Shown here: piece after piece, positions 15,858 to 24,457 of the stretch
Numbering within the stretch: the first letter of the stretch is position 1
How the letters are laid out: each line of letters begins with the position of its first letter
Assembly (NCBI RefSeq): GCF_005937885.2
Contig: NZ_CP042176.1
Coordinates: 4,025,501-4,089,500, forward strand
DNA length: 64,000 nt
Direction of reading: 5' to 3'
Origin: Bradyrhizobium sp. KBS0727
GTDB taxonomy: Bacteria; Pseudomonadota; Alphaproteobacteria; Rhizobiales; Xanthobacteraceae
Translations under genes and position numbers: made by a program
The notes under the pieces: generated by a model
What the model was told of the DNA's origin: nothing
Databases searched by the model: none
Seen by the model: only the letters and a program-made list of their open reading frames with translations

Positions 15858-18800
15858 CTAACCCTTCGATCCGCGCGCTGGCGCCCGGCTCGATCGCATC
15901 CGGTCGAACAGCGCCTCTTTTTCCAGCTCGCGCGCGCGCGCCGGCGTGGCGTGCAATCCGCTGACGGTGCGCGCGCCATCGCCGGAGCCGAATTGCAGCG
16001 TGATCGGATGCAGGCCGGCGGCCAGTGGATTGACCAGGCCGCCGCCGGCATAACTCAGCCGCGGCGGCGCGAAGGCGATCTGGCGCGACATCGAATCGAC
16101 GAGCCCGCCCATCGAGAAGCCGCGCGGCATCATCCCGAAGCTGGCGAAGGCCTTGTGCAGATCGCCGCCGACCATGCGCAGAATTTCCATGAACGCCAGT
16201 ACGCCGGATTGCCGCACCACATGGGCGGGCTGCACATACTCGCCCCTATGCACGATGCCGGCCGGCTCGAAGGTGCCGCCGGCGCCGGTGAAGCCGCCGG
16301 CGGCGAACGGCACCGCCGGCAATCCGCCATTGTTGGCGATCCCGAGCGAGGCGATCGCGGTAGCCGTGGCCTGCGCCGCGTTGGCCGCATCCGACAGCTT
16401 GCTGATCAGGCCATCGAGCGAGCTGGTGATGCTGGAGCCGTCGAACGTGATGCCGGCGAAGGCATGGCCGAGGCCGCCGGCGCCCTTGGCCGTAGTGTCG
16501 ATCGCAGGTCCGACCGCCTCCACGCTGCCGGTGAGCGTCTGGAACTGGCTCGCCGCCGCGGAAACGTCGGATTGCAGCGCCGTCAACGCCGCGTTGATGC
16601 GCGGGCCGAGGTCCTGAGTGCTCTGGCCGACCGCGGCAAAGCCCTGGCTGAGAGTCGACAGGTCCTGCGTGACCTGACCGCCGACGCTGAAGGAATCCAG
16701 CGCCTTCTTGGCGCCCTCCAGCGAGGAGGTGATGGTGTCGTTGATGGCCTTCCATTGCTCGTCGGTGACCTGCTTGACCGCATCGCCGGAGGCCTTCGCG
16801 TCCTGCGGGATCTGCTGCCAGACGCCCTTGGCGATTTCGCGAAAGCCGTTGAACGATCCGTCGGCGGCCTTCTTGAAGCCGTTCGAAACGGCGTCCGAGG
16901 CCGTGGCGCCGTCGGCCTGGATCTTCTGCCAGGCGCCGGTGCCGATCTCGCGGAAGCCGTTGAAGGAGCGGGTCGCCGCCTTGTTGAAGCCGCTCGCAAT
17001 GTTCTCGGCGGCCGCATTGAATGGCGGCGCGATGCCATCGGCCACCTGCTTGCCGGTCGAGGCGGCCGTGCCGAGCGCGGCGTTGATCTGGTCGAGCGCC
17101 GATTTCCAGTTGTCGGCAAAACTCCTGGTGGTGCCTGCGTTGCTGTCCTTGGCCGCATCGCTCGAGGCGTGCAGCGCCTGCATCTGCTTGTTATATTCGG
17201 CGGCATCGATCCTGCCGTCGCGAAACTGGGCGTTGAGATCCTTAACCTTGTTCTCGAACTCCTCCAGCGGCCCGATGCCCTTGGTGAAATCATTGGCGAT
17301 CAGGCCGGCCGAAGCCAGCGCCGCCAGCACCGGCGTCACCGACAGCAGCAGCGCAGCAAGCGTCCGTACCTGTCCGATCAGGCCGCCGACCGCCGAGGAA
17401 ACCGCGATCGCGCCGGCGCCGAGAATGGCCCAGGTCAGGACGCCCTCATTTTTGAGGTTGTCCCACACGCCCGAAAATGCCTCGCCGAGCTGCTTGAACG
17501 CCTTGTCGAAATCGCCGGCGAGCAGGTTGGAAAACGACTGCGTCACTAGCTCCCACGACTTGCCGAGATCGGGAAACTGGCGCGCCAGGATGATCGCGCT
17601 CGCCGCGACCGCGGCAAACGCCGCCCCGATCGGGGTCAGGACCGTCGCCAGCACCAGACCCGCCGCGCGCAATAATCCGAACGCGCCGGTCAGCTGCGCC
17701 AGGATCGCGACCAGCAACAGCCCCTGGGAGTTGATGTTGGTGCCGAAGATCGCATTGAAGATCGCAGCCAGCCCTGCCGCCGCCAGCGACACGCCGGAGA
17801 TCAGCCGCGTGACGTTGGCAAAAACCTCCGAGCCCGGGCCACCGAAGATCTTGCCGAGCGCGCCGGTGACGACATCGAACGCATCGAGCGCCGCGCTCTT
17901 GAACAGCATCCATGCGCCGGCGAAATTGCCGCGCGCCAGTTGCGCGAACGCCGCCAGAAAGCCTGCGCTTTCGGCCCGCACTGCGTTGACGGCCACGGTT
18001 CCGCCGGCGCGGAATTCGGTCCAGAACGCCCGCACCGCCAGGCCGCCGGCCAGCAGCAGCGGCCCGATCGCGCCGATCGAGGACAACAGGAAGCCGAACA
18101 GCGCCACCACCGGGGAAAACACCGCGCGCAATCCGCCGAACGCGCCGGTCACCAGCCCGATCGCCGCCACGATTGCGACGAAGCGCCCGGAGATGTCGGT
18201 GCCGAATGCCGAATTGATGGCCTCCGCGATGCCGTTGAAGGCGGCGATGATCACGGTGCCTGCCGGGATCAGCACATTGCTCCAGACCAGCGCCAGGTCC
18301 TTCGAGACGTCGTTGATGACGCCGATCGCCTTCGCCAACCCGCTCTCGCCGGACTGGTTCAAGAACGCCTGGAATTTTTCCAGGTCGAGATCCTTGAAGA
18401 AATCGAACTTGCCGGTCTCCAGCAATTTCTTCTTGGCGTCGTCGGCTTCGATGAACCCGAACAACAGCTTGCGCGCATCGTCGATCAGGCTGGTCAGCCA
18501 TTCGGCGCGCGTAGTCTGCCCCGGCGCAAACAACAGTCCGATCTTGTCCTTGAGGAAGCTGAAAGCTGCGCCGAGCTCGCTCAAGGCGTCCTTGAGCTTC
18601 TTGCCCGAGGCAATTTCGGAATCGGAAAAGGCGCGCAAGGAGCCATCGCTGTCGGCCAGTGTGGACGGCAGCGCCTTGATGAAGTCGAGCGCGTTGCGCC
18701 ACTCCTCGCCGAACAGCTTGGCCGCCACCGCGGCTTTGGCCGCACCGTCCGGCAGCTTGTCGAGCTGGATCGCGATCAGCTGCAGGCGCTGGTCCGGCGT

Positions 18801-19589
18801 CAGCGTCGACAGCAGCTGCGCGCTGATGCCGAGCTCGGAAAGCGCGCCGGCCGCCGCCTTGGCGCCCTGCCGAACGCTGTCGCTGGACTTGGCGAGATCG
18901 AACGACGACTGCGACACGCCGTTGAAAATCTTGACGGTGGTGTCGCCGAACTTCTGCACCAGGTCGATCGACTGCCCCGCCGAGCGGCCGAACGCATCGG
19001 TCGATTGCTGCGCCACGGCGAGCCCGCCGGCGACCTGCCGCAGCGAGGCCCCGGTCGCCTCGAACCGGCCGGCGGTATCGGTCGGAATCACGCGTGCGAT
19101 GCTGCCGCCGGCGGCGGTCGCGGCGCGATCGATATTGCCGAGCATCCGGTTCAAACTATCGACGGAAATATTGGCGTCATCGGCGCCCTTCTTCAGCGCC
19201 TGATAGGTCTGCACCGTCAGCCCGAGCTTAGCGGCCGATTCCTGCAGCGCCGAGGTCGTGGTTGCCGCCGAACTCGCGATCGAGGCGATGATGCCGCCGG
19301 CGGCAAGCGCCAGCGCGCCGATGCCGAGCGCGGTCTTGCCGGCAAACGCCAGCAGGCCGTCGCCGAAGCCCTGCACCTGACCTGAGGCCTGGCCGGCGGC
19401 CTGTGCCGTGCCGGCGATCTGCGAGCTGGTCGCCGATAGCTTCGAGGCATCGATCCGGCCGAACTGGTCGGCCAGATTCTGGATGCCTTTGAACAGCCGG
19501 TCGGCCTCGTCGGCGATCGCCAGCACCTGCTTGCGAATGTCGTCGCCGCCGTCGAGCGAGATCCGGTTGGAAATATTGGCCGTAGCCAT
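15858..19589 (-). CDS. Tail tape measure protein
   Basis: 1243 residues, by far the largest gene of the element. Long helical, Ala/Gln/Ser-rich stretches alternate with several hydrophobic segments (for example LAFAGKTALGIGALALAAGGIIASIASS near residues 83-110, and clusters at 470-720), as in siphovirus tape measures. It follows the G/GT chaperone and one small gene. Using the rule of about 0.15 nm per residue, the tail would be near 185 nm, if the protein is unprocessed. Weak internal repeats (ADGSFNGFREI... and AATRSFNGFREIGTG...) occur around residues 890-960. Confidence 0.92.
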   Translation of the reverse strand: MATANISNRISLDGGDDIRKQVLAIADEADRLFKGIQNLADQFGRIDASKLSATSSQIAGTAQAAGQASGQVQGFGDGLLAFAGKTALGIGALALAAGGIIASIASSAATTTSALQESAAKLGLTVQTYQALKKGADDANISVDSLNRMLGNIDRAATAAGGSIARVIPTDTAGRFEATGASLRQVAGGLAVAQQSTDAFGRSAGQSIDLVQKFGDTTVKIFNGVSQSSFDLAKSSDSVRQGAKAAAGALSELGISAQLLSTLTPDQRLQLIAIQLDKLPDGAAKAAVAAKLFGEEWRNALDFIKALPSTLADSDGSLRAFSDSEIASGKKLKDALSELGAAFSFLKDKIGLLFAPGQTTRAEWLTSLIDDARKLLFGFIEADDAKKKLLETGKFDFFKDLDLEKFQAFLNQSGESGLAKAIGVINDVSKDLALVWSNVLIPAGTVIIAAFNGIAEAINSAFGTDISGRFVAIVAAIGLVTGAFGGLRAVFSPVVALFGFLLSSIGAIGPLLLAGGLAVRAFWTEFRAGGTVAVNAVRAESAGFLAAFAQLARGNFAGAWMLFKSAALDAFDVVTGALGKIFGGPGSEVFANVTRLISGVSLAAAGLAAIFNAIFGTNINSQGLLLVAILAQLTGAFGLLRAAGLVLATVLTPIGAAFAAVAASAIILARQFPDLGKSWELVTQSFSNLLAGDFDKAFKQLGEAFSGVWDNLKNEGVLTWAILGAGAIAVSSAVGGLIGQVRTLAALLLSVTPVLAALASAGLIANDFTKGIGPLEEFENKVKDLNAQFRDGRIDAAEYNKQMQALHASSDAAKDSNAGTTRSFADNWKSALDQINAALGTAASTGKQVADGIAPPFNAAAENIASGFNKAATRSFNGFREIGTGAWQKIQADGATASDAVSNGFKKAADGSFNGFREIAKGVWQQIPQDAKASGDAVKQVTDEQWKAINDTITSSLEGAKKALDSFSVGGQVTQDLSTLSQGFAAVGQSTQDLGPRINAALTALQSDVSAAASQFQTLTGSVEAVGPAIDTTAKGAGGLGHAFAGITFDGSSITSSLDGLISKLSDAANAAQATATAIASLGIANNGGLPAVPFAAGGFTGAGGTFEPAGIVHRGEYVQPAHVVRQSGVLAFMEILRMVGGDLHKAFASFGMMPRGFSMGGLVDSMSRQIAFAPPRLSYAGGGLVNPLAAGLHPITLQFGSGDGARTVSGLHATPARARELEKEALFDRMRSSRAPARGSKG

Positions 19590-19596
19590 CTTAAGA

Positions 19597-20148
19597 TTAC
19601 TCTTTCAATTTGGCGGCGTAGCGCGCCGGCAGCTTGGCCGCCTCGCTGGCGACCGCCTCGTCGACATTGAACCGCTTGCGCAAGGTCACCTGGTCGACAC
19701 CGACAAACAGCGGCGGCCCGCGCTTCTTGGCGGCAAACAGCATCGGCCGCCGCCCCGGCAGATTGACCGACAGCAACGGACCGACGCTTTGCGCATAGCG
19801 CGCCGGCGTCCATTTGGTCGCCGATCCCGGCAGATTGGCCTCGATCGGCAACCACAGCAGCGGATGGCCGGCGATGTCGCCGCCGGTCTGGAAAATTTCC
19901 GAATAACCGATCCGATCGAAGATTAGCGCCGCCGGCGACAGCGAGTTGCCGCTCGACGGATAGAGGTTGGCGCGCAGCGCGTTCTGCCATTTCGCGGAAA
20001 AGCCGGCCTGCGCGATGCTGGCGCGGCCGGCCGTCTTGGCCGCGTTTGCCGTCTCGGCCATCGCGGCCGTGGCCGCGATGGCCATCTTGTCGAGGTCGGA
20101 CGAAAGCGCCTTTTTGAAATCGCCGCTCTTAAAACGGAAATTCGCCAT
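19597..20148 (-). CDS. Tail-morphogenesis protein, DUF6441-like
   Basis: 183 residues. The helical N terminus (SSDLDKMAIAATAAMAETANAAKTAGRASIAQAGFSAKW) is followed by WQNALRANLYPSSG, then IFDRIGYSEIFQTGGDIAG and LPGRRPMLFA. This layout matches DUF6441-like proteins of alphaproteobacterial phages, found in the tail module. The start ATG overlaps the stop of the T frame (ATGA). Likely a tail assembly or completion factor; the family call is from memory of pattern only. Confidence 0.7.
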   Translation of the reverse strand: MANFRFKSGDFKKALSSDLDKMAIAATAAMAETANAAKTAGRASIAQAGFSAKWQNALRANLYPSSGNSLSPAALIFDRIGYSEIFQTGGDIAGHPLLWLPIEANLPGSATKWTPARYAQSVGPLLSVNLPGRRPMLFAAKKRGPPLFVGVDQVTLRKRFNVDEAVASEAAKLPARYAAKLKE

Positions 20149-20390
20149 CAGCCCAGAGCCTCGATTTCTTCGCTAGCCTGTTTCGGATCGTGCGTGGCGA
20201 GGGTTGCGATCGCCAGCGCGTCGGCCCGTCTTCGGTTCTCGCGCTCCATCGCCGGCTGCACCGCGAACATGATCTCGCGCGGCGTCATTGCGAGCACGTC
20301 GGCGCGCGAATAGCCCGAGCCGATCAGGAAATCGGCGGCGTCGACTAGGGCCGCTAGGGCCGCACCTGGACCTTGATGCCCGCTCGCTTC
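20148..20390 (-). CDS. T extension of the tail assembly chaperone (expressed by -1 frameshift)
   Basis: This frame has no good start near its beginning but stays open, in the -1 frame relative to the G gene, from the slippery run GAAAAAG (complement of 20390-20396) to the TGA at 20148-20150. It adds about 80 residues, including VDAADFLIGSGYSRADVLAM and ENRRRADALAIATLATHDPK. The overlap with G, the A-rich slip site and the position just upstream of the tape measure match the classical G/GT arrangement, giving a fusion of about 217 residues. Confidence 0.65.
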   Translation of the reverse strand, partial: EASGHQGPGAALAALVDAADFLIGSGYSRADVLAMTPREIMFAVQPAMERENRRRADALAIATLATHDPKQASEEIEALG

Positions 20391-20800
20391 TTTTTCGGCG
20401 CGACCGCCTCTTGCTCGATCGCCCCTGCGTCCGGCCCGATCGCGGCGCGCAGGAGGTCGGCGAAAGGGCCAATGCCGCCTGGCGCGGTGATGCGGAACAC
20501 CGACTTGAACAGATCGACGCGCTCGCCGAGCGACAGATTGGCAAACGACTTTTCCATCGCCTCATTGCCGGATTCGCCGGCGCCGGCGACTATCATCGCG
20601 ACCATCGCCTGGTTCGAAATGCCGGCGCTGGAGATGTCGAAGCTGCGGGTCTGGATCATTTGCTTAAAGACCGGCAGCAGTTCTGGGAACCGATAGATGA
20701 TTTGCCCGAGATCCTCGATATCGACGCCGCGCAGCTTGATCTTATTGCCGCGGATGGTGACGGATTCCGTTAAGGGCACAAAATGCAACAGGTCGTTCAT
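20354..20800 (-). CDS. Tail assembly chaperone, G protein
   Basis: The start is placed at the ATG at 20800 (preceded by AAAGGAAA), giving 148 residues; the longer frame from 20845 lacks a ribosome-binding site. The protein is mainly helical (SVTIRGNKIKLRGVDIEDLGQIIYRFPELLPVF...) and ends with the basic PKKKRAGIKVQVRP. Tail chaperones of this kind bind the tape measure during tube polymerisation. Near its 3' end lies the A5 slip site that allows synthesis of the GT fusion with the downstream frame. Confidence 0.75.
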   Translation of the reverse strand: MNDLLHFVPLTESVTIRGNKIKLRGVDIEDLGQIIYRFPELLPVFKQMIQTRSFDISSAGISNQAMVAMIVAGAGESGNEAMEKSFANLSLGERVDLFKSVFRITAPGGIGPFADLLRAAIGPDAGAIEQEAVAPKKKRAGIKVQVRP

Positions 20801-20910
20801 TGAGCCATTTCCTTTGTTTCCTGCCTTGTTTGCGGGAGCCTTCAACTAAGAGGGAAGCGACGGCCCGAATCGCTGCTAAGGCCGTCGCCCCATTGCGCCA
20901 GGAGGCTGGC

Positions 20911-21438
20911 TCAGGCCTCTTCGCGAATCGCCCAGGTACCGAAATCGCCGTCGGAATCTGCCTGCACGGTCGCCTCGATGGCGATGGTGCTCCAGTCGTC
21001 ATTGTCCTTGATGATGCTGAAATCGCCGGACGGAATGAACGAGACATCGCCCGACCAGTCGACCTGGTTGCCGGTGTCGTTGTCGCCGATCACCTCGAGG
21101 AACCCCTCGAACCGGGTCTGCGACAACCCCTTGATGATAAAGCTGCCATCCGATTGCTCCTGGCGCAGCCCGAGCGCGAAATATTCGAGGTTTGCCGCCG
21201 TGATCTCGTCGAGGGCGAACTTGGCGGTCGCACCGACCTGGGTGATGATCTTCTTGTCGACGGTACGCTTGCCGCCGGAGTTTTTGGTGTGCTCCTTGGT
21301 GGTTACGGCGGACGAGATCGTGAAGTTGACGATGTTGCCCAGCGAGCGTCGCGCGCCGGCGCCGGTGCCGATCGACGGCGTAAAGAATCCGGTGCCGGTC
21401 GGGATCGAATAGTTTTTGTCATTTGGGGACGTTGCCAT
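20911..21438 (-). CDS. Major tail tube protein
   Basis: 175 residues, beta-rich. It has the start of a tube protein (SIPTGTGFFTPSIGTGAGARRSLGNIVNFTISS), a central loop (KNSGGKRTVDKKI) and a repeated beta barrel (FEGFLEVIGDNDTGNQVDWSGDVSFIPSG). It lies immediately before the G/GT chaperone, the standard order. A 110-base gap separates it from that gene, compatible with independent high-level expression. It would polymerise into the tail tube. Confidence 0.8.
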   Translation of the reverse strand: MATSPNDKNYSIPTGTGFFTPSIGTGAGARRSLGNIVNFTISSAVTTKEHTKNSGGKRTVDKKIITQVGATAKFALDEITAANLEYFALGLRQEQSDGSFIIKGLSQTRFEGFLEVIGDNDTGNQVDWSGDVSFIPSGDFSIIKDNDDWSTIAIEATVQADSDGDFGTWAIREEA

Positions 21439-21578
21439 TGGTCATGCTCCAGTGTGAGCCGCGCGCAGGCGGCAGGGTTGCGACGCATTCGCAATGAAGC
21501 GTCTCGAATAACGCGGGCGGTTACAGTCGGGGATTTCGAGGCGCGCGGTTCACAGCGCCTTTCTTCAGAGAGCCTTTT

Positions 21579-22028
21579 TCAGAGCGCTTTGGGATCGAGC
21601 ATCACGGCGATCCGAAAGCGGACCGCCATCCGTCCTTCCATCAGCATCGCAAACGCAAGATCGCTGTCCATGCCGGCATAGCGGATCGAGCGCCGGTTCA
21701 CGGTCAACGCCAGCAGCTCGGTATCGGTCATGACCGCCTTGATCAGGCGGGCGCGGATCATGTTGAGGTCACTGCCGACATCGCGCGTGCGTGCACCGCA
21801 GGCGATCAACAGCTGCGGCACCATGATCACCATACCCTTGTCCGAGGCATGGCGACTGCCGAAATCCTCGGTTACTTCCTCGGCGCCCTCGAGCACGGAG
21901 ATCCGCCGCTGATCGACGCTATCCATCAGCGTCGCATTGCGCGCGGCGATATCGATGTCCTCGATGTCGCGGGCGATCGCTTCGAGCCGCACCATCACAG
22001 CTTCGCGCTTGTCGACAGAATCAGTCAT
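21579..22028 (-). CDS. Putative tail terminator protein
   Basis: 149 residues. The N-terminal helix (REAVMVRLEAIARDIEDIDIAARN) is followed by a beta-sheet core (GMVIMVPQLLIACGART, then FAMLMEGRMAVRFRIAVMLDP). Size, order (just upstream of the tail tube) and the helix-plus-sheet layout fit a gpU-like tail terminator. There is no direct sequence signature, so the name rests on position. Confidence 0.55.
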   Translation of the reverse strand: MTDSVDKREAVMVRLEAIARDIEDIDIAARNATLMDSVDQRRISVLEGAEEVTEDFGSRHASDKGMVIMVPQLLIACGARTRDVGSDLNMIRARLIKAVMTDTELLALTVNRRSIRYAGMDSDLAFAMLMEGRMAVRFRIAVMLDPKAL

Positions 22029-22368
22029 CGGAGCGCTCCTGCAGGATCAGATAGAGTTCGCCCTGGCCGCCCGGCACCGGTTTCGGCAACGTCGACTCGA
22101 CGTTCCATGACGCACCGTTGAAGGTCAGCCGGCCATCCTTCATCTTGCCGCGATCGAGACTGTTCTCGATCAGCTCTCTGACCCGGACGCAGGCCGCCGG
22201 CCGCGAAGTCTGCAACATCACCGGCCCCTGCGGGATCTCGACGCCAGCGGTCTTGTCGAGCACGGTGAGATCGGCGCGCACGCCCTCGCGCGACAGAAAC
22301 TGCGCCGGCAGCCCGTCGATTTCATAATGTGGGTCGATCAGGTCCGCGTCGTAATCGATCTGACTCAT
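22021..22368 (-). CDS. Putative head-tail joining or tail-completion protein
   Basis: 115 residues, overlapping the tail-terminator gene by 8 bases. It begins MSQIDYDADLIDPHYEIDGLPAQFLSREG and continues as a predicted small barrel (ADLTVLDKTAGVEIPQGPVML..., FNGASWNVESTLPKPVPGGQGELYLIL). Head-tail stopper-type barrels of about 110 residues occupy this place in siphovirus maps. If correct, it is the only trace of a head-side interface in the element. Confidence 0.5.
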   Translation of the reverse strand: MSQIDYDADLIDPHYEIDGLPAQFLSREGVRADLTVLDKTAGVEIPQGPVMLQTSRPAACVRVRELIENSLDRGKMKDGRLTFNGASWNVESTLPKPVPGGQGELYLILQERSDD

Positions 22369-22685
22369 GACGGCGTCCTACAAACCACATGCGACCACAG
22401 CGACACCGTGTTGCCGCGATCGGTTCCGACCACGGCCTGCAACACGTATTTGACGTCGGCGACCAACCCGGAAATGTGCTGCATGGTCTTGGTGCCCTGA
22501 TACTCGGCCGCGATCGCGACATGATCGGCGGCGTTGGCGTCCGCAGCCTCGCTGCCGGCGGCAACCGTGCAGTACCAGGTGGCCGAAATGATCAGCTCGC
22601 CGTCGGCGAGATCGCGCACGAAATCGAACGTATAGGTCTCGCTCTCGACCGCATCGGCAGGCGGGAAGTCACGGCCAACATACAT
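22365..22685 (-). CDS. Fibre-tail adaptor-like small beta protein
   Basis: 106 residues with an immunoglobulin-like pattern: YTFDFVRDLADGELIISATW, a YCTVAAG turn, HISGLVADVKYVLQAVVGTDRG and NTVSLWSHVV. This alternation is like the short adaptor proteins found in many phages of alphaproteobacteria ('phage fibre-tail adaptor'). It overlaps the joining-protein gene (ATGA) and precedes the two large fibre genes in map order. Assignment is tentative. Confidence 0.5.
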   Translation of the reverse strand: MYVGRDFPPADAVESETYTFDFVRDLADGELIISATWYCTVAAGSEAADANAADHVAIAAEYQGTKTMQHISGLVADVKYVLQAVVGTDRGNTVSLWSHVVCRTPS

Positions 22686-22690
22686 CTGCG

Positions 22691-24457
22691 CTAGCTCCCG
22701 GCATTTTCGAGCAACCGGCGCCCACGCGGGCGCAGGCCGCCGATCGGATTGGACAAGATGCGAACGCGCGGCGTCTCGTTGGCGAGCTCGCGCGTGCGCT
22801 GGTGCCGGCTGCGCAGCAGCAGCGCCTCGTCGATCGAGGGCTCGATCGCCCGTTCCAGGCTCAGCGTGCCGAACCCATCCGGATCGGCAAATCCGGACAG
22901 CACCAGCGCCGCGGCCACCTTCAATTCAGGCGCACCGAACCCGCTTGCATTACTCAAACCGGACAGCGTCAGCGTGGTCGACACCGGCTTGAGCTGCGGC
23001 GCGCCGAACCCGTTGACGGCGGCAACGCCGCTCAGCTGCAGCGCCTGGTCCGGGACCAACGTCGGTGTCCCAAAGCCGTCGGTATCGGCAAAACCCGACA
23101 GCGCCAACGTCTGCGCAAACGGCGGAAACAGCGTCGGCGCGCCGAACGCATTGGCGCTGGCAAAGCCGGTTGCGGTCAGCTGCAGCGTGATCGCCTCGAG
23201 GAACACCACGAACACCGGCGCCTTGCTGTTCTGCAAGGTCGAGGCACCGAACGGATCGGACGGCCCGTCGGCGAACGCATCGGCATTGAAGCGCGAATTC
23301 GGCCCGGCCGACAGGAACCAGTTGAAATTGCCGTCCGAATGCAGCGCCGCCCACAGCGAGGTGTTCGCCGGCACGGCGCGCGGCACCAGCAACGGATAGG
23401 AGTTGCTGCCGATCGCGACCTGCGTCTTGACCGCGCTCTGCGCCAGCAGCGCCCCCGGCAGGCCGGCGACGTCGGCGTAGAGCGCCATCCGGGTGTTGAC
23501 GTTTTTGGCGACACTCGACTGCGCCTCGAGCGCCACGATCAGCCCGGCCTCGCTCAGGGTCAGCCGGGTGGCGTATTTCTGCGCGGCGCCGACCCCGCCC
23601 GGCTTGGTGCCGCCGCCCTGGCCGGTCTTTTTCTTGAGCTGCAGCACCGGCACGCCAAAGCGGTCGAGATCGGCCAGCGCGGTCAGGGCGACCGTCACCG
23701 GTCCCGGGATCAATTGCGGCGCGCCGAAGCGGTTGACGGCAGCCATACCGGCGAGCGTCAGCGTAACGGCCGCGGGCGTCAGCCTCGGCGCGCCGAAGCC
23801 GTTACTGTTGGCGATACCGGCCGCCAGCGTCAGCGTGTAGCGCGGGGTCAGCGTTGGTACGCCAAACGCATTGACGGCGGCAACGCCGGACAAGGAAAGA
23901 TCAACCGTGCCGACCGACAACTGCAACGCGCCAAAGCCATTGACCGCGGCAAAGCCGGACAGCGACAACGTCACCGCGCCACCCGCCAGTGCCGGCGTGC
24001 CGAAGGCATTGCTGTCGGCAAACCCCGCCAGCGCCAGCGTCACCGCCCCCGGCGACAGCGTCGCGCTGCCGAACGCGTCACCGGAAGCGATGCCGGTCAG
24101 CGCCAGGTTCAAGGATAGCGCCGGCGCGCCGAAGGCATTGCTGTCGGCAAAGCCCGCCAGCGACAACGTCACCGCACCCGGAGACAGGCTCGGGCCACCG
24201 AAGCCGTTGCTGTCGGCAAAGCCCGCCAGCGACAACGTCACCGCGCCCGCGGTCAGTACCGGCGCGCCGAAGCCGTTGACCGAGGCGAACCCGGCCAGCG
24301 TCAGGTTCTGCGTCGACACTCCGAACAGGAACGGCGACGCCACGCCGCCGTACCAGTATTTGGAGTCGCCACTGGTCGCGCCGGATTTCTTCAGGCCCTC
24401 GAACGCAACGCCGTTATACCAGTATTTCTGGCCGCCGGTCGGCGTGACGATCGTCAT
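22691..24457 (-). CDS. 588-aa repeat protein, probable fibre or decoration protein
   Basis: The protein consists of about 15 repeats of roughly 23 residues with the core [LV]xLxGFAxxNGFGAPxL. Ten lie before and five after a non-repetitive domain (about residues 290-425) that contains NVNTRMALYADVAGLPGALLA and NTSLWAALHSDGN, resembling beta-sandwich carbohydrate-binding modules. The N terminus carries two short KYWYxGVA units. It is free of membrane segments. It sits upstream of the tail module, beside the beta-helix protein, so a surface or host-recognition role is likely. The repeats are also visible at nucleotide level. Confidence 0.65.
   Translation of the reverse strand: MTIVTPTGGQKYWYNGVAFEGLKKSGATSGDSKYWYGGVASPFLFGVSTQNLTLAGFASVNGFGAPVLTAGAVTLSLAGFADSNGFGGPSLSPGAVTLSLAGFADSNAFGAPALSLNLALTGIASGDAFGSATLSPGAVTLALAGFADSNAFGTPALAGGAVTLSLSGFAAVNGFGALQLSVGTVDLSLSGVAAVNAFGVPTLTPRYTLTLAAGIANSNGFGAPRLTPAAVTLTLAGMAAVNRFGAPQLIPGPVTVALTALADLDRFGVPVLQLKKKTGQGGGTKPGGVGAAQKYATRLTLSEAGLIVALEAQSSVAKNVNTRMALYADVAGLPGALLAQSAVKTQVAIGSNSYPLLVPRAVPANTSLWAALHSDGNFNWFLSAGPNSRFNADAFADGPSDPFGASTLQNSKAPVFVVFLEAITLQLTATGFASANAFGAPTLFPPFAQTLALSGFADTDGFGTPTLVPDQALQLSGVAAVNGFGAPQLKPVSTTLTLSGLSNASGFGAPELKVAAALVLSGFADPDGFGTLSLERAIEPSIDEALLLRSRHQRTRELANETPRVRILSNPIGGLRPRGRRLLENAGS

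Noticed and set aside
16708..19203. Long plus-strand frame (831 aa) opposite the tape measure gene
   Set aside because: It is an antisense shadow created by the high GC content and third-position bias of the tape measure gene; its composition is Ser/Ala/Pro-rich without any domain.
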